The notes: generated by a model not told the origin, from the letters alone. A stretch of DNA of 64,000 nt from Herbiconiux sp. L3-i23 (GCF_023734115.1 NZ_AP025737.1:558001-622000), one strand, 5' to 3'. Numbered from the stretch's first letter, positions 47,707 through 56,509 are shown. Made by a program: numbers and translations.

Positions 47707-48341
47707 ACGTCGAGCGTCTCGCCCGGCTGCAGGGGGAAGAACTCTCCGCCACCCTGCTCGGTCGCGTCCTTCAGTCGGCCGTAGCTGAGGTTCTTACCGA
47801 TCTGCGACAGCCCCATGTCGTGCATCGGGAACGCACGCTTCGGCGCCACCTCGAGCACGTAGTCGATGGCTTCGGAGATCTTCATCCACGGCGCCCACGC
47901 CGGCGTCGCCAGCGTGTCGACCTCGACGCCCTCCGGCACCGTAAACGAATCGCCCGGGTAGAAGAGGGTGTCGTTGACGAGCACACCGAGGTTGTCGATC
48001 ACCGGGATCGACGAGTGGATGACGGCGTGACGTCCGCCGAAGAAGCGCAACGTGAACGGATCGACCTCGATGGTGTCGCCGGCGTGCACCACAGTGACGT
48101 CGAAGTCGGCGGCCGCCCGGGCCACGCCCTCTGGCGCGAAGATCGGTGCGTCGGGATTCGAGTCGAGGATGCGCTTCAGCTGCTCGGGCGTCCAATGGTC
48201 CGGGTGCTCGTGCGTGATGACGATCGCGACCGTGTTGCTCGCGTCGGTGATCGGGGTGGTGAAGCTGCCCGGATCGACGAAGAGCGTCTTGCCCCCCTGC
48301 TGGATTTGCAACGCGGCATGCTCGAGTTTGGTGACCCTCAT
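47703..48341 (-). CDS. Metallo-beta-lactamase-fold hydrolase (UlaG-like)
   Basis: A 212-aa cytosolic metal-dependent hydrolase with the metal motif THEHPDHW, a GDSF/MHD pair (FYPGDSF, FPMHDMG) and no signal peptide. Minus-strand TAGGCT stands 6 nt before ATG 48341 (leaderless). It resembles L-ascorbate-6-phosphate lactonase-type proteins in layout, but the substrate is unknown. Confidence 0.85.
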   Translation of the reverse strand: MRVTKLEHAALQIQQGGKTLFVDPGSFTTPITDASNTVAIVITHEHPDHWTPEQLKRILDSNPDAPIFAPEGVARAAADFDVTVVHAGDTIEVDPFTLRFFGGRHAVIHSSIPVIDNLGVLVNDTLFYPGDSFTVPEGVEVDTLATPAWAPWMKISEAIDYVLEVAPKRAFPMHDMGLSQIGKNLSYGRLKDATEQGGGEFFPLQPGETLDV

Positions 48342-48511
48342 GCTGCGAGCCTAGAACCGCAAGTTGCCAGCCGGCTTCGAGGTAGGCGACGAGGGCTCGG
48401 CGGCGCGTGCCACAGGAACCGTCATCGGCCTGCCAAGATCGTGCGGGGGTCTTCCGCTGCGCCATCGCGTCGGCGGTCTCGCTCGTGGCCCCGGAAACGG
48501 AAGAACACTTC

Positions 48512-48682
48512 ATGTCGAAGTCCACCCGCATCACCTACGCCGTCATCGGACTGGTCTTCATCGGCGTCTGCGTCCTGCTCGTCGCCACGAGCCAGGAGCC
48601 GATCGCCTGGTTCGCCGGCGGCTTCGCCCTCGCCTTCGGCTTCATGGCGGTATTCGGTTTGCTGCGCCTCGGCCGTGACTGA
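48512..48682 (+). CDS. Small two-helix membrane protein
   Basis: A 56-aa protein MSKSTRITYAVIGLVFIGVC... with two hydrophobic segments (AVIGLVFIGVCVLLVA and FAGGFALAFGFMAVFGLL). Start ATG 48512 follows CGGAAG. Unknown family; coding is supported by GC3 pattern, hydrophobic periodicity and the ribosome site. Confidence 0.55.
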   Translation: MSKSTRITYAVIGLVFIGVCVLLVATSQEPIAWFAGGFALAFGFMAVFGLLRLGRD

Positions 48683-48719
48683 ACGGAGTGCGGCGAGGGC
48701 GGCTTGCTAGCGTTGCGGC

Positions 48720-49166
48720 ATGGCTGACGACGTAGAAGCCCCGAAGCCGAAGGTGATCCGCGACCCGCTGACCAAGGTCGGCGCGATCGTCGGGACGTTC
48801 ATCCTCATCTTCCTGCTCACCTTCCTGTTCGGAGTGGCGTCGGGATTCGCCACCGCCGGGGTGTACGCGATCGCCTTCGGGTTGACGTTGGTGGCGATCG
48901 TCGTGCTGAGCCGGTTCTTCCGCTCGACCACTGAAGAGAACGCGCCCCGTCCGATGTGGCGGCTGACCGGGCGACCGGTCGCCGGGTACGTGATCGCCGG
49001 TATCGCGGTTGCGCAGGCGTTCTCGATCGCGGTGATCCCGGACGGACCGCCGGTCGAGGCCCGCATCGTGGCCATCACGTTCTACGCCATCGTCGCGGTC
49101 GGATACCTCCAGTCGTCGATCCGGTTGACGCGTCGAGAACGCGACGCCGCGGCCAGCGAAATCTGA
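48720..49166 (+). CDS. Four-helix membrane protein, unknown function
   Basis: A 148-aa protein: a charged N-terminus (MADDVEAPKPKVIRD), then four transmembrane helices (VGAIVGTFILIFLLTFLFGV; AGVYAIAFGLTLVAIVVL; YVIAGIAVAQAFSIAVI; IVAITFYAIVAVGYLQS). TAGCGT lies 6 nt before ATG 48720 (leaderless). The family is not recognised. Confidence 0.72.
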   Translation: MADDVEAPKPKVIRDPLTKVGAIVGTFILIFLLTFLFGVASGFATAGVYAIAFGLTLVAIVVLSRFFRSTTEENAPRPMWRLTGRPVAGYVIAGIAVAQAFSIAVIPDGPPVEARIVAITFYAIVAVGYLQSSIRLTRRERDAAASEI

Positions 49167-49190
49167 GCAACGCTTCCCCCCTGACGGAAT

Positions 49191-49210
49191 ATACCCATGG
49201 GGGGTATGTT
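49191..49210 (+). promoter_or_regulatory. CsoR-like copper operator and -10 box of the P-type ATPase gene
   Basis: ATACCC (49191-49196) and GGGTAT (49202-49207) form an inverted repeat with 5-nt spacing and a central G-run, the pattern of CsoR-type copper-sensor sites. It overlaps TATGTT (49205-49210), which lies 6 nt before GTG 49217, so bound repressor would block the promoter. Confidence 0.65.
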
Positions 49211-49216
49211 GTACCA

Positions 49217-51433
49217 GTGATGAGTGGACACGACGAGCACTTCGACGGCCGCGGATCGGTCTCTCCGGAGACCCACCATGACCACGCCCACGCCGGTCAT
49301 GGCGACGACGATCACGGCGCGCGAGCGGTACACGATCACAGTGACCACCTCGGGCAAGCCGACCACTCCGGGGGTGCGAACCACTCAGGACGCGGTGCTC
49401 ACGAGCGCGCCGAGCACTCCGGTCACGGCGCCCACGGGCACTCCGGCCACGAGGGGCACTCCGGACACGAGGGACACGATCCGGCGATCTTCCGACGCAA
49501 GTTCTGGTTGAGCCTCGCGCTCACCGTGCCGACCCTCGTGTTCTCACAGGGGTTGCAGGAGATCCTCGGCCTCGACGGTCCGCGCTTTCCGGGGAGCGAG
49601 TTCATCCCGGCCGTCTTCGGCGCGGTCCTGTTCTTCTACGGCGGGCTCGTATTCCTCCGCGGCGCCGTGGACGAGCTCCGCGGCCGCGCCCCAGGCATGA
49701 TGACGCTGATCTCGCTCGCGATCATCGTCGCGTTCGTCTACAGCGCCGCCGTCACCCTCGGGTTGCCGGGCATGGACTTCTGGTGGGAACTCGCCACCCT
49801 CATCACCATCATGCTGCTCGGTCACTGGATCGAGATGTCGGCCGTCATGGGTGCCGGGGACGCCCTCGGCGCGCTCGCCTCGCTGGTGCCCGACCAGGCG
49901 GAGCGTCTCCACGACGGTGACTCTGAAACCGTCGCGGTGTCCGACCTGCGCGAAGGCGACCTCGTCCTCGTACGGCCGGGAAGCGCGGTGCCGGCCGACG
50001 GTGAGGTCGTCGACGGGCGAGCGGACGTCGACGAGTCGATGCTGACCGGCGAGTCCCGTCCGGTGGTGGCGTCGGCTGGGTCGCAGGTGATCGCCGGCAG
50101 CGTCGTCGCGGGCGCGCTCACGGTCAGAGTCACGGCCACGGGGGAGCAGACCGCGCTGTCGGGCATCATGCGTCTCGTCGCCGAGGCCCAGGCCAGCAAG
50201 TCGGGTGCGCAACTGCTCGCCGACCGGGCCGCGAAGTGGCTCTTCTACGTCGCGGTCGCCGTCGCTGCCGTCACCCTCGCGGCATGGGCGGTGCTGCGCC
50301 CCGACGACCCCGGCTTCACGCTCGAGCGGGTCGTGACCGTACTGATCATCGCGTGCCCCCACGCTCTCGGCCTCGCGATCCCGCTGGTCGCGCAGATCTC
50401 CACGACGCTGGGGGCTCGCGCCGGAATCCTGGTCCGCAACCGTGCAGCGCTCGAAGACGCGCGCCGCGTCGACGTGGTGCTCTTCGACAAGACGGGCACG
50501 CTCACTGAGGGTCGGCAGGGCATCGCCCAGGTGGTGGCGGAGGAGGACGGGAACGTCGATGCAGTGCTCGCTCTCGCGGCCGCCGTCGAGCAGCGGTCGG
50601 AGCATCCGATCGGCCGTGCGGTCATCGCGGCGGCGAAGGAGCGGTCGCTACCGCTGCCCGAGGCCGAGGACTTCGAGCCGCTCGCCGGCAGGGGAGTCGC
50701 CGCGCGGGTCGACGGACGCGCGGTCGCGGTGCTGAGTCCCGGTGCGGTCGCCGATCGTGGCGTGTCGGTGCCGCAGGTGCTCGGCGACGGTGCCGCCGCC
50801 GCCCAGCGCGAGGGGCGAACGGTCGTGTGGGTGGTTCGCGAGGACGCCGCGGTCGGCTACCTCGAGATCGATGACATCGTGCGTGCGGAGTCGCGCGACG
50901 CGGTCGCAGCCCTGCGCGAGCGCGGGGTCAGGGTGGCCATGGTGACGGGGGATGCGAAGGACGTCGCCGCCCATGTCGCGTCGGCGCTCGGGATCGAGGA
51001 GGTCACCGCCGAGGTCCTGCCGCAGGACAAGGCGGGCGTCGTCCGTGACCTCCAGCGCGGTGGGGCTCGCGTCGCCATGGTCGGCGACGGTGTCAACGAC
51101 GCCCCGGCGTTGGCGCAGGCGGACCTCGGGATCGCGATCGGTGCGGGCACGGACGTCGCCATCGAATCTGCCGGCATCGTGCTCGCCTCGAGCGACCCGC
51201 GCAGCGTCGCCGACGTGCTCACCCTCTCGCGTGCCACCTACCGGAAGATGCTGCAGAACCTCGCTTGGGCGGTCGGCTACAACGTGGTGTCCCTTCCGCT
51301 CGCGGCGGGGGTCGCGATCGGCATCGGGATCGTCGTCTCGCCGGCGGTCGGCGCGGTGCTGATGTCGGTGTCCACCATCGTGGTCGCCATCAACGCGCAG
51401 CTGCTGCGCCGCCTGCGCATCGGGAGACGCTGA
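49217..51433 (+). CDS. copB: CopB-type heavy-metal P1B ATPase with His-rich N-terminus
   Basis: A 738-aa metal-exporting ATPase. The first ~86 residues hold about 22 histidines, including HSGHEG repeats, a metal-binding tail in place of Cys-type HMA domains. The core follows: VDESMLTGESRPVV, the intramembrane CPH motif in LIIACPHALGLA, phosphorylation loop DKTGTLTEG, an HP motif (SEHPIGRAV) and hinge GDGVNDAPALAQAD. CPH marks the CopB-like (P1B-3) group, usually linked to copper or silver. GTG 49217 follows TATGTT by 6 nt; ATG 49220 is next. The CsoR-like operator supports copper induction. No csoR or copZ is in the window. Confidence 0.92.
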   Translation: MMSGHDEHFDGRGSVSPETHHDHAHAGHGDDDHGARAVHDHSDHLGQADHSGGANHSGRGAHERAEHSGHGAHGHSGHEGHSGHEGHDPAIFRRKFWLSLALTVPTLVFSQGLQEILGLDGPRFPGSEFIPAVFGAVLFFYGGLVFLRGAVDELRGRAPGMMTLISLAIIVAFVYSAAVTLGLPGMDFWWELATLITIMLLGHWIEMSAVMGAGDALGALASLVPDQAERLHDGDSETVAVSDLREGDLVLVRPGSAVPADGEVVDGRADVDESMLTGESRPVVASAGSQVIAGSVVAGALTVRVTATGEQTALSGIMRLVAEAQASKSGAQLLADRAAKWLFYVAVAVAAVTLAAWAVLRPDDPGFTLERVVTVLIIACPHALGLAIPLVAQISTTLGARAGILVRNRAALEDARRVDVVLFDKTGTLTEGRQGIAQVVAEEDGNVDAVLALAAAVEQRSEHPIGRAVIAAAKERSLPLPEAEDFEPLAGRGVAARVDGRAVAVLSPGAVADRGVSVPQVLGDGAAAAQREGRTVVWVVREDAAVGYLEIDDIVRAESRDAVAALRERGVRVAMVTGDAKDVAAHVASALGIEEVTAEVLPQDKAGVVRDLQRGGARVAMVGDGVNDAPALAQADLGIAIGAGTDVAIESAGIVLASSDPRSVADVLTLSRATYRKMLQNLAWAVGYNVVSLPLAAGVAIGIGIVVSPAVGAVLMSVSTIVVAINAQLLRRLRIGRR

Positions 51434-51443
51434 GTCCGGCAAG

Positions 51444-52352
51444 ATGTCGCAGGTGACCTCCCGACGACGCCTGGTGCTCGCGATCAACCCCACGGCGTCG
51501 TTCGGCAAGGGGCGCCACGTCGGTCCGCTCGTCGCCGATCGGCTGCGCGCCGCCGGGCATGAGGTCACGGCGCTCGCCGAAGCGAGCATGCTCGACCTCG
51601 CCGTCGCCGCGCAGCGGGCGCTCGACGCCGGCGCCGACGCGCTGGTCGTGGTCGGCGGCGACGGCATGGTGCACCTCGGTGTGAACCTGGTCGCGGGGAC
51701 GGGCGTCCCTTTGGGAGTGATCCCGTCGGGCACCGGCAACGACACGGCGCGGGGCCTCGGCATCCCGCTGGGCGACGCGGAGGCGGCGGTCGCTCATCTT
51801 CTGGAACGGCTCGAGCGCGGTCCGCGTCTCATCGATGCGGGCCGAGTGCGAACGACTGAGCGGTTGGTGTGGTTCGCCTGCATCCTCTCGGCCGGTTTCG
51901 ACGCGATCGTCAACGAACGGGCGAACCGGATGCGGCGTCCTCGCGGCGCGAGCCGGTACACGATCGCGCTGCTGCGGGAGCTGGCGGTGCTGCATCCGAT
52001 CCGCTACCGGCTGGAGCTGGACGGGGTGTCGCGGGAGACGGAGGCGGTGCTGCTCGCGGTGGCGAACAACACGTCGATCGGCGGCGGGATGCTGATCGCA
52101 CCGGATGCGCAGGTCGATGACGGGCTGTTCGATGTGGTGATCGTGGCGCCGGTGTCACGGCTGCGGTTCCTGCGACTGTTCCCGAAGGTGTTCAAGGGCA
52201 CTCACACGAGTCTCGACATCGTCGACGTGGTCCGGGCGCGCCATGTGAGGCTGCACGCCGAGGGTGTCGTGGCGTACGCGGACGGTGAGCGGGTCGGCGA
52301 TCTCGACATGGAGGTGGAGCTCGTTCCGCGTGCTTTGGCGGTGTTGGCGTAG
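51444..52352 (+). CDS. Diacylglycerol/lipid kinase family protein
   Basis: A 302-aa DAGK-catalytic-domain protein: LVLAINPTASFGKGRHVGP, the nucleotide-binding GGDGMVHLGVNLVAG, IPSGTGNDTARGLGIPLGD and ADGERVGDL near the C-terminus. The usual GGDGT is GGDGM here. Such enzymes phosphorylate diacylglycerol or similar lipids at the membrane. ATG 51444 lies 10 nt after the copB stop, so it is probably co-transcribed. Confidence 0.87.
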   Translation: MSQVTSRRRLVLAINPTASFGKGRHVGPLVADRLRAAGHEVTALAEASMLDLAVAAQRALDAGADALVVVGGDGMVHLGVNLVAGTGVPLGVIPSGTGNDTARGLGIPLGDAEAAVAHLLERLERGPRLIDAGRVRTTERLVWFACILSAGFDAIVNERANRMRRPRGASRYTIALLRELAVLHPIRYRLELDGVSRETEAVLLAVANNTSIGGGMLIAPDAQVDDGLFDVVIVAPVSRLRFLRLFPKVFKGTHTSLDIVDVVRARHVRLHAEGVVAYADGERVGDLDMEVELVPRALAVLA

Positions 52353-52426
52353 GCCGCGCCGCTCGATTGGCGCACCGCGTCAGGTTCGCCTATACTCGAC
52401 CAGGCGCTCGGCAAGCCGAACGCAAC

Positions 52427-52499
52427 GGCCCCATCGTTTAGCGGCCTAGGACGTCGCCCTCTCACGGCGGTAACGCGGGTTCAAATCCCGCTGGGGTCA
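52427..52499 (+). tRNA. tRNA-Glu (anticodon CTC)
   Basis: Acceptor GGCCCCA pairs with TGGGGTC, the anticodon stem-loop CGCCCTCTCACGGCG gives CTC, and the T-arm is GCGGGTTCAAATCCCGC. The discriminator is A and CCA is not encoded. Promoter: TATACT at 52391-52396 with TTGGCG at 52367-52372, 18-nt spacing. A very strong hairpin follows. Confidence 0.95.
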
Positions 52500-52501
52500 C
52501 A

Positions 52502-52557
52502 TCAGAATAAAGAAGAGCGGCTCGCCCTCCGGGGCGAGCCGCTCTTCTTTATTCTGA
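52502..52557. terminator. Perfect 26-bp stem hairpin after tRNA-Glu
   Basis: Positions 52502-52527 and 52532-52557 are exact reverse complements around a TCCG loop. The base of the stem is AT-rich (TCAGAATAAAGAAG), so the far arm supplies a T-rich stretch (CTTCTTTATTCTGA). It would terminate in either direction. Confidence 0.8.
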
Positions 52558-52589
52558 CGCGACCCCAGGGGTGCTTTTCACCTCACCAG

Positions 52590-52706
52590 GGTGGGCCCAC
52601 CCCGCGAGGGGCCCCGGATGACGCGAAGCGGCATTTGGGGTAGCGAGTGGGTGGGCCCACGCCGCGAGGGGCCCCGGATGACGCGAAGCGGCATTTGGGG
52701 TAGCGG
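52590..52706. repeat. 60-bp tandem repeat, two copies
   Basis: GTGGGCCCAC starts at 52591 and again at 52651, an exact 60-nt period. Each unit continues GCGAGGGGCCCCGGATGACG and CGAAGCGGCATTTGGGGTAG with one base change. Together with the hairpin before it and a C-rich stretch (52780-52855) after it, this fills the 365-nt gap before the next gene. Minus-strand frames through it are repeat translations, not genes. Confidence 0.85.
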
Positions 52707-52865
52707 TGGGGACAAATGATTCCGCAGAGGCCGCCCGCGGCCGAACGGTCGGGCGCCCAAGGCACGACTAGCGCCGCAGGCCGCGCCGCAGGCCGCAGCC
52801 GCCGCAGGCCAACCCCGCCCACGCCCTACCCCCCACCCCCCCCAACCTCCCCGATACTGACCTGC

Positions 52866-53540
52866 ATGCACTTCGCGGGCATCATCCCCGAGGACATGCC
52901 GCCTCCTGCGACGGCGGACGAGGTCTCTCGTCGTTTCGGCATGGATTTGTTCACGTTCGTCGACCAGCCGGCGCTCGAGGAGACGTCGGTGAGCGCCGCC
53001 TGGACGTCCTCGGGAGCCGGTGGCGATCATCTCGATCACGCGTCGTTGACGTACATGCTGTTGCGCAATCCGGACGACCGTGAGGATCCGGTGAACAGGT
53101 CGACTCTTCCGCAGGAGGATCGGGACATCATCGAGGCCCCGCCCGAATTCCCGTTGCCGCAGTGGTTCCTCGATGCGAGGCGCATCATGCTCTACCGCTC
53201 CTTGTGGGAGGCGGTGCGTACCGCTCCGCGCGGGTCGCAGTCGGTGAAGGATGCTCTCCTCGACCACATCTGGTACGCCCTCGTGAATCGGTTCCGCGAG
53301 GAGCGGGTAGTGGGGGAGATGCCGGGCGAGGTCAGCGGGATGCCGACGGTTGCCGGACTGGTCGAGACCTCGGTGCTGGTCGATGGCGTCGAGCTGCGCG
53401 GGGTCCACCACGACTTCGATCCCCACGTCTACGCGATCGCCGTGGAGGTCGGCGATCGACTGTTGACGGTCGTCGTCCCTCGCGAGGAGCTGCCTTACCT
53501 CCGGCTGGAGTTCGTGACGCGCGCGGTCACTTCCCGCTGA
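52866..53540 (+). CDS. Hypothetical protein, unknown function
   Basis: A 224-aa soluble protein beginning MHFAGIIPEDMPPPATADEV, with no signal peptide or transmembrane helix. GATACT lies 7 nt before ATG 52866, suggesting a leaderless start. It contains an acidic central part (NPDDREDPVNRSTLPQEDRD) and a C-terminal beta-rich part (YAIAVEVGDRLLTVVVPREE). I recognise no family. It overlaps the convergent APH-like gene by 14 bases at the 3' end. Confidence 0.65.
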   Translation: MHFAGIIPEDMPPPATADEVSRRFGMDLFTFVDQPALEETSVSAAWTSSGAGGDHLDHASLTYMLLRNPDDREDPVNRSTLPQEDRDIIEAPPEFPLPQWFLDARRIMLYRSLWEAVRTAPRGSQSVKDALLDHIWYALVNRFREERVVGEMPGEVSGMPTVAGLVETSVLVDGVELRGVHHDFDPHVYAIAVEVGDRLLTVVVPREELPYLRLEFVTRAVTSR

Positions 53541-54375
53541 CGGCGTCGGACACCATCCGCAGTCCTTGCGCTTCGAATGCGCGATCGCCGGCGCTGTGCG
53601 CCCAGACGGCGGTTCCGATCGCCTGCCTCAGCATCTCGATACGCCACAGCTCGGGGTCGCGCGGGTCGGATCCGTAGCCGCGGAGGAACGCCGCTTCGAG
53701 GTCGGACCGCCCACGCCATTGCTGCGCCGCGAGCCGGCACAGGTCGGTGTGGGCGGGACGGAAGGCGAACCGCCCGAAGTCGATGGCCTTGACCGTGCTC
53801 GCGTCGATCAGCCAATTGCGCGGCTGCCAGTCCCCATGCGTGGGGACGGACGTGACCGGGCGGGGACGGGCGGCGTGCAGCATCGCTCGCGCCGCGTCCG
53901 CCTGCGAGTGTGTGAGGCGGTGCGGCCGATCGAGGTCGGCGAGAGCCTTCCTCGTCGCACGCTCCTCGTATCCGTCGTCCACGCGCTGCTCCTGCGCATG
54001 CAGTCGGCGCAGCAGCCGGCCCGCCTGCTCATGCACCTCGGCGGCAGTGGCGGAATCCGTCCCGTCGACGAGGTCGCCGTCGAGGTAGTCGAGCAGGAGG
54101 ACGCGGGCGTCACGATCGGCGGCGACGAGGCGCGGCGCGAGGCCGAGGTCGGCCAGCGCGGAGGTGTAGCGCTCGTAGGCGGTGATCTCGCGCCCGATGT
54201 GGGTGTTGTCGGAGCCGCCCGCCTTGGCGATGTAGTGGGCGCCGGCGCTTCGGAAGTGCAGGACCGTGGTGGCGACGCCCCAAGACAGGTCCGCGAGAAG
54301 TTCAGGGTCGGTCAGCCATCCGCCGAGGAGCGCGGCCTGCTTCCCGGTCAGCCCGGACGCCCTCCAGTCGCGCAT
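53527..54375 (-). CDS. Aminoglycoside phosphotransferase-family (APH) protein
   Basis: A 282-aa kinase-fold protein: N-lobe HYIAKAGGSDNTHIGREITA (ATP-binding Lys and Glu), catalytic loop VPTHGDWQPRNWLID (Brenner motif HGDxxxxN) and metal-binding KAIDFGRF. Members phosphorylate antibiotics, sugars, choline or other small molecules; resistance is not proven here. Start ATG 54375, divergent from a nucleotidyltransferase gene with 47 nt between them. Confidence 0.85.
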   Translation of the reverse strand: MRDWRASGLTGKQAALLGGWLTDPELLADLSWGVATTVLHFRSAGAHYIAKAGGSDNTHIGREITAYERYTSALADLGLAPRLVAADRDARVLLLDYLDGDLVDGTDSATAAEVHEQAGRLLRRLHAQEQRVDDGYEERATRKALADLDRPHRLTHSQADAARAMLHAARPRPVTSVPTHGDWQPRNWLIDASTVKAIDFGRFAFRPAHTDLCRLAAQQWRGRSDLEAAFLRGYGSDPRDPELWRIEMLRQAIGTAVWAHSAGDRAFEAQGLRMVSDAVSGK

Positions 54376-54422
54376 CCGACGACGCTAGTGGAGTCGCGTG
54401 CTCACGCGCAGAATGATTTCTC

Positions 54423-55232
54423 GTGAACGATGACGACCGTTTCCTCGCGACAGTGGTGACCGCGCTCGCGGCGCTCCCGAGAGTGGAGGCCGTCGCGTTG
54501 GGAGGCTCACGCTCGACCGGAACCGCCCGCGAGAACAGCGACTGGGACTTCTCGATCTACTACCGCGGCGACTTCGCCCCCGACGATCTCCGAGCCATCG
54601 GCTGGCCCGGATCGGCGACGGAGGTCGGTGGGTGGGGCGGCGGCGTGTTCAACGGTGGCGGCCGGTTCACGATTGACGGACGCGAGATGGACATCCACTA
54701 CCGCGACCTCGCCGTCATCGAACGAGAACTGGTTCGCGCCGATGCGGGAGAGGTGCACATCGAACCACTCATGTTCTACCTCGCCGGCATCCCCACCTAC
54801 CTGGTGCTCGCGGAACTCGCGATCAACCGGACACTGCACGGGGACCTTCCCCGGCCGCAGTACCCGCCCGTTCTGCGAGAGTCCGCCGCGGCGACGTGGA
54901 GCGAGCGAGCCGAACTCGAGCTCGACTACGCGCGGAAGGGACATGCGCCGCGAGGCGATGTTCTGCGCTGCCTGGGCTCGATCGCACTCGCAGCCACCCA
55001 GTACGCTCACGCGATCCTCGCCACCCGGGGCCGATGGGTGACTAACGAGAAAGGAATGCTCGCGGCAGCAGGGCTGTCCGGAGTCGACGGGGTCGTCGCC
55101 GCCGCGCGCAACGATGAGAGCTCCCTCGTTGCCGCCGTCGACGCCGCACAGCGGATCTGCCGAGCCGCGCTGATCGACGGAGGATCGGGTGTCGAGAACA
55201 CCGCCGACCACCGCCGGTCGACTGAGTCCTAG
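54423..55232 (+). CDS. Nucleotidyltransferase-domain protein (ANT-like)
   Basis: A 269-aa protein with the Pol-beta-type nucleotidyltransferase motif ALGGSRSTGTARENSDWDFS (GS...D-D) and a third carboxylate in TIDGREMDIHYRD. A helical C-terminal region follows, typical of aminoglycoside-adenylyltransferase-like proteins. GTG 54423 has CAGAAT 8 nt upstream. Together with the APH-like neighbour it forms a pair of small-molecule-modifying enzymes; substrates unknown. Confidence 0.85.
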   Translation: MNDDDRFLATVVTALAALPRVEAVALGGSRSTGTARENSDWDFSIYYRGDFAPDDLRAIGWPGSATEVGGWGGGVFNGGGRFTIDGREMDIHYRDLAVIERELVRADAGEVHIEPLMFYLAGIPTYLVLAELAINRTLHGDLPRPQYPPVLRESAAATWSERAELELDYARKGHAPRGDVLRCLGSIALAATQYAHAILATRGRWVTNEKGMLAAAGLSGVDGVVAAARNDESSLVAAVDAAQRICRAALIDGGSGVENTADHRRSTES

Positions 55233-55241
55233 AGTCGCCTC

Positions 55242-56477
55242 ATGCGCGAGACGGCGAGCATCGTGCGCCCGCAGAGCGGACGCGACTCCCACCGGGTGAC
55301 CTTCGTCGAACTGTTCTTCGACCTGGTGTTCGTGTTCGCGATCACTCAGCTCTCGCATGCGCTCATCGAGCATCCGTCGTTGCCGGTGCTGCTGCAGACC
55401 CTGCTGCTCACCGTGGCGCTCTGGTGGATGTGGATCAACACCGCCTGGGTGACGAACTGGCTGCATCCCGAGCATCCGGCTGTTCGGGGACTGCTGCTCT
55501 CCATGATGTTCGCCGCGCTCCTCCTCGGCACGGCGATCCCCGACGCGTTCGGCGACGGGGCGGTGCTCTTCGCGCTCTGCTACGTCGTCATCGAGGTGGG
55601 CCGCTCCGTGTTCACCGCTGTGGCACTGCGCCGCGACCGGCCCGAGAACTCGCTGGGCTTCGTGCGCATCTCGATCTGGCAGCTGGCGGCGGCGTCGCTC
55701 TGGATCGCGGGCGCGCTGCTCCCAGACGCGCGCGGATGGTTGTGGCTTGCGGCGGTCGCGTTGTACAGCGCCGGCCCGTCCGCCCGCTACGCCCTGCCCG
55801 GCCTGGGGGCGACCCCGGTTCGGGTCTGGCATATCTCGGGCGAGCACATGGCCGAGCGCGCCGCCCTCTTCCTCATCATCGTGCTGGGCGAGTCGATCAT
55901 CGTCACGGGCACCGCGTTCGACGACGTGCCGCTCGACCCGGTCTCGATCTCCGCCTTCGCCGCCGCGTTCGCGAGCACGGTGCTGATGTGGCTGCTCTAC
56001 TTCAACCATCGCGAACGGCGTGGCAGCGAGTACATCTCGTCGACGGACGCGAACGGCGCGATCGGTCGGCTCGCGTACACGTACATCCACGTGCTGCTGG
56101 TGATCGGCATCCTGCTCACCGCCGTCGCCGACGAACTCGTCCTGCTACACCCGCTCGGCGAGCACGAGGAGGGGCACGCGACCACAGGATCGTCGCCGTG
56201 GGTCGCGGGCCTCATCTGCGGTGCCGCTGCGGTCTACCTGATCGGCAACGCGCTGTTCACCTGGGCGGTGAAGGGGCCGATGCTCGTCTCGCACTACCTG
56301 GGTGCCGCGGCGCTCGCCGCCCTGTTCGCGCTGCACCCGCTGCTGTCGCCGCTCGCGCTCAACTGGCTGAGCAACCTGGTGCTCCTCGTCGTCGTGATCG
56401 CCGACCAACTCCTGTGGCGCCGCCTTGGCCGCGAAGGCGAGGTCCGCACCGCCGACGAGGTGGACGAAACGATCTGA
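55242..56477 (+). CDS. Low temperature requirement protein A (LtrA) family membrane protein
   Basis: A 411-aa polytopic membrane protein with about ten helices. The N-terminal family signature is VTFVELFFDLVFVFAITQLS. LFLIIVLGESIIVTGTAFDD in the middle is also typical. LtrA-family proteins were linked to growth at low temperature in Listeria; the molecular activity is unknown. TAGAGT stands 6 nt before ATG 55242 (leaderless), 9 nt after the preceding stop. Confidence 0.88.
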   Translation: MRETASIVRPQSGRDSHRVTFVELFFDLVFVFAITQLSHALIEHPSLPVLLQTLLLTVALWWMWINTAWVTNWLHPEHPAVRGLLLSMMFAALLLGTAIPDAFGDGAVLFALCYVVIEVGRSVFTAVALRRDRPENSLGFVRISIWQLAAASLWIAGALLPDARGWLWLAAVALYSAGPSARYALPGLGATPVRVWHISGEHMAERAALFLIIVLGESIIVTGTAFDDVPLDPVSISAFAAAFASTVLMWLLYFNHRERRGSEYISSTDANGAIGRLAYTYIHVLLVIGILLTAVADELVLLHPLGEHEEGHATTGSSPWVAGLICGAAAVYLIGNALFTWAVKGPMLVSHYLGAAALAALFALHPLLSPLALNWLSNLVLLVVVIADQLLWRRLGREGEVRTADEVDETI

Positions 56478-56509
56478 GCGTTCGCAGCTTCAGTCGCACA
56501 GGCGGCGCA

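Noticed and set aside
52583-52822. Minus-strand frame across the 60-bp tandem repeat
   Set aside because: It is the repeat translated twice (PKCRFASSGAPRGVGPP), with no ribosome site; its upstream part overlaps low-complexity DNA.
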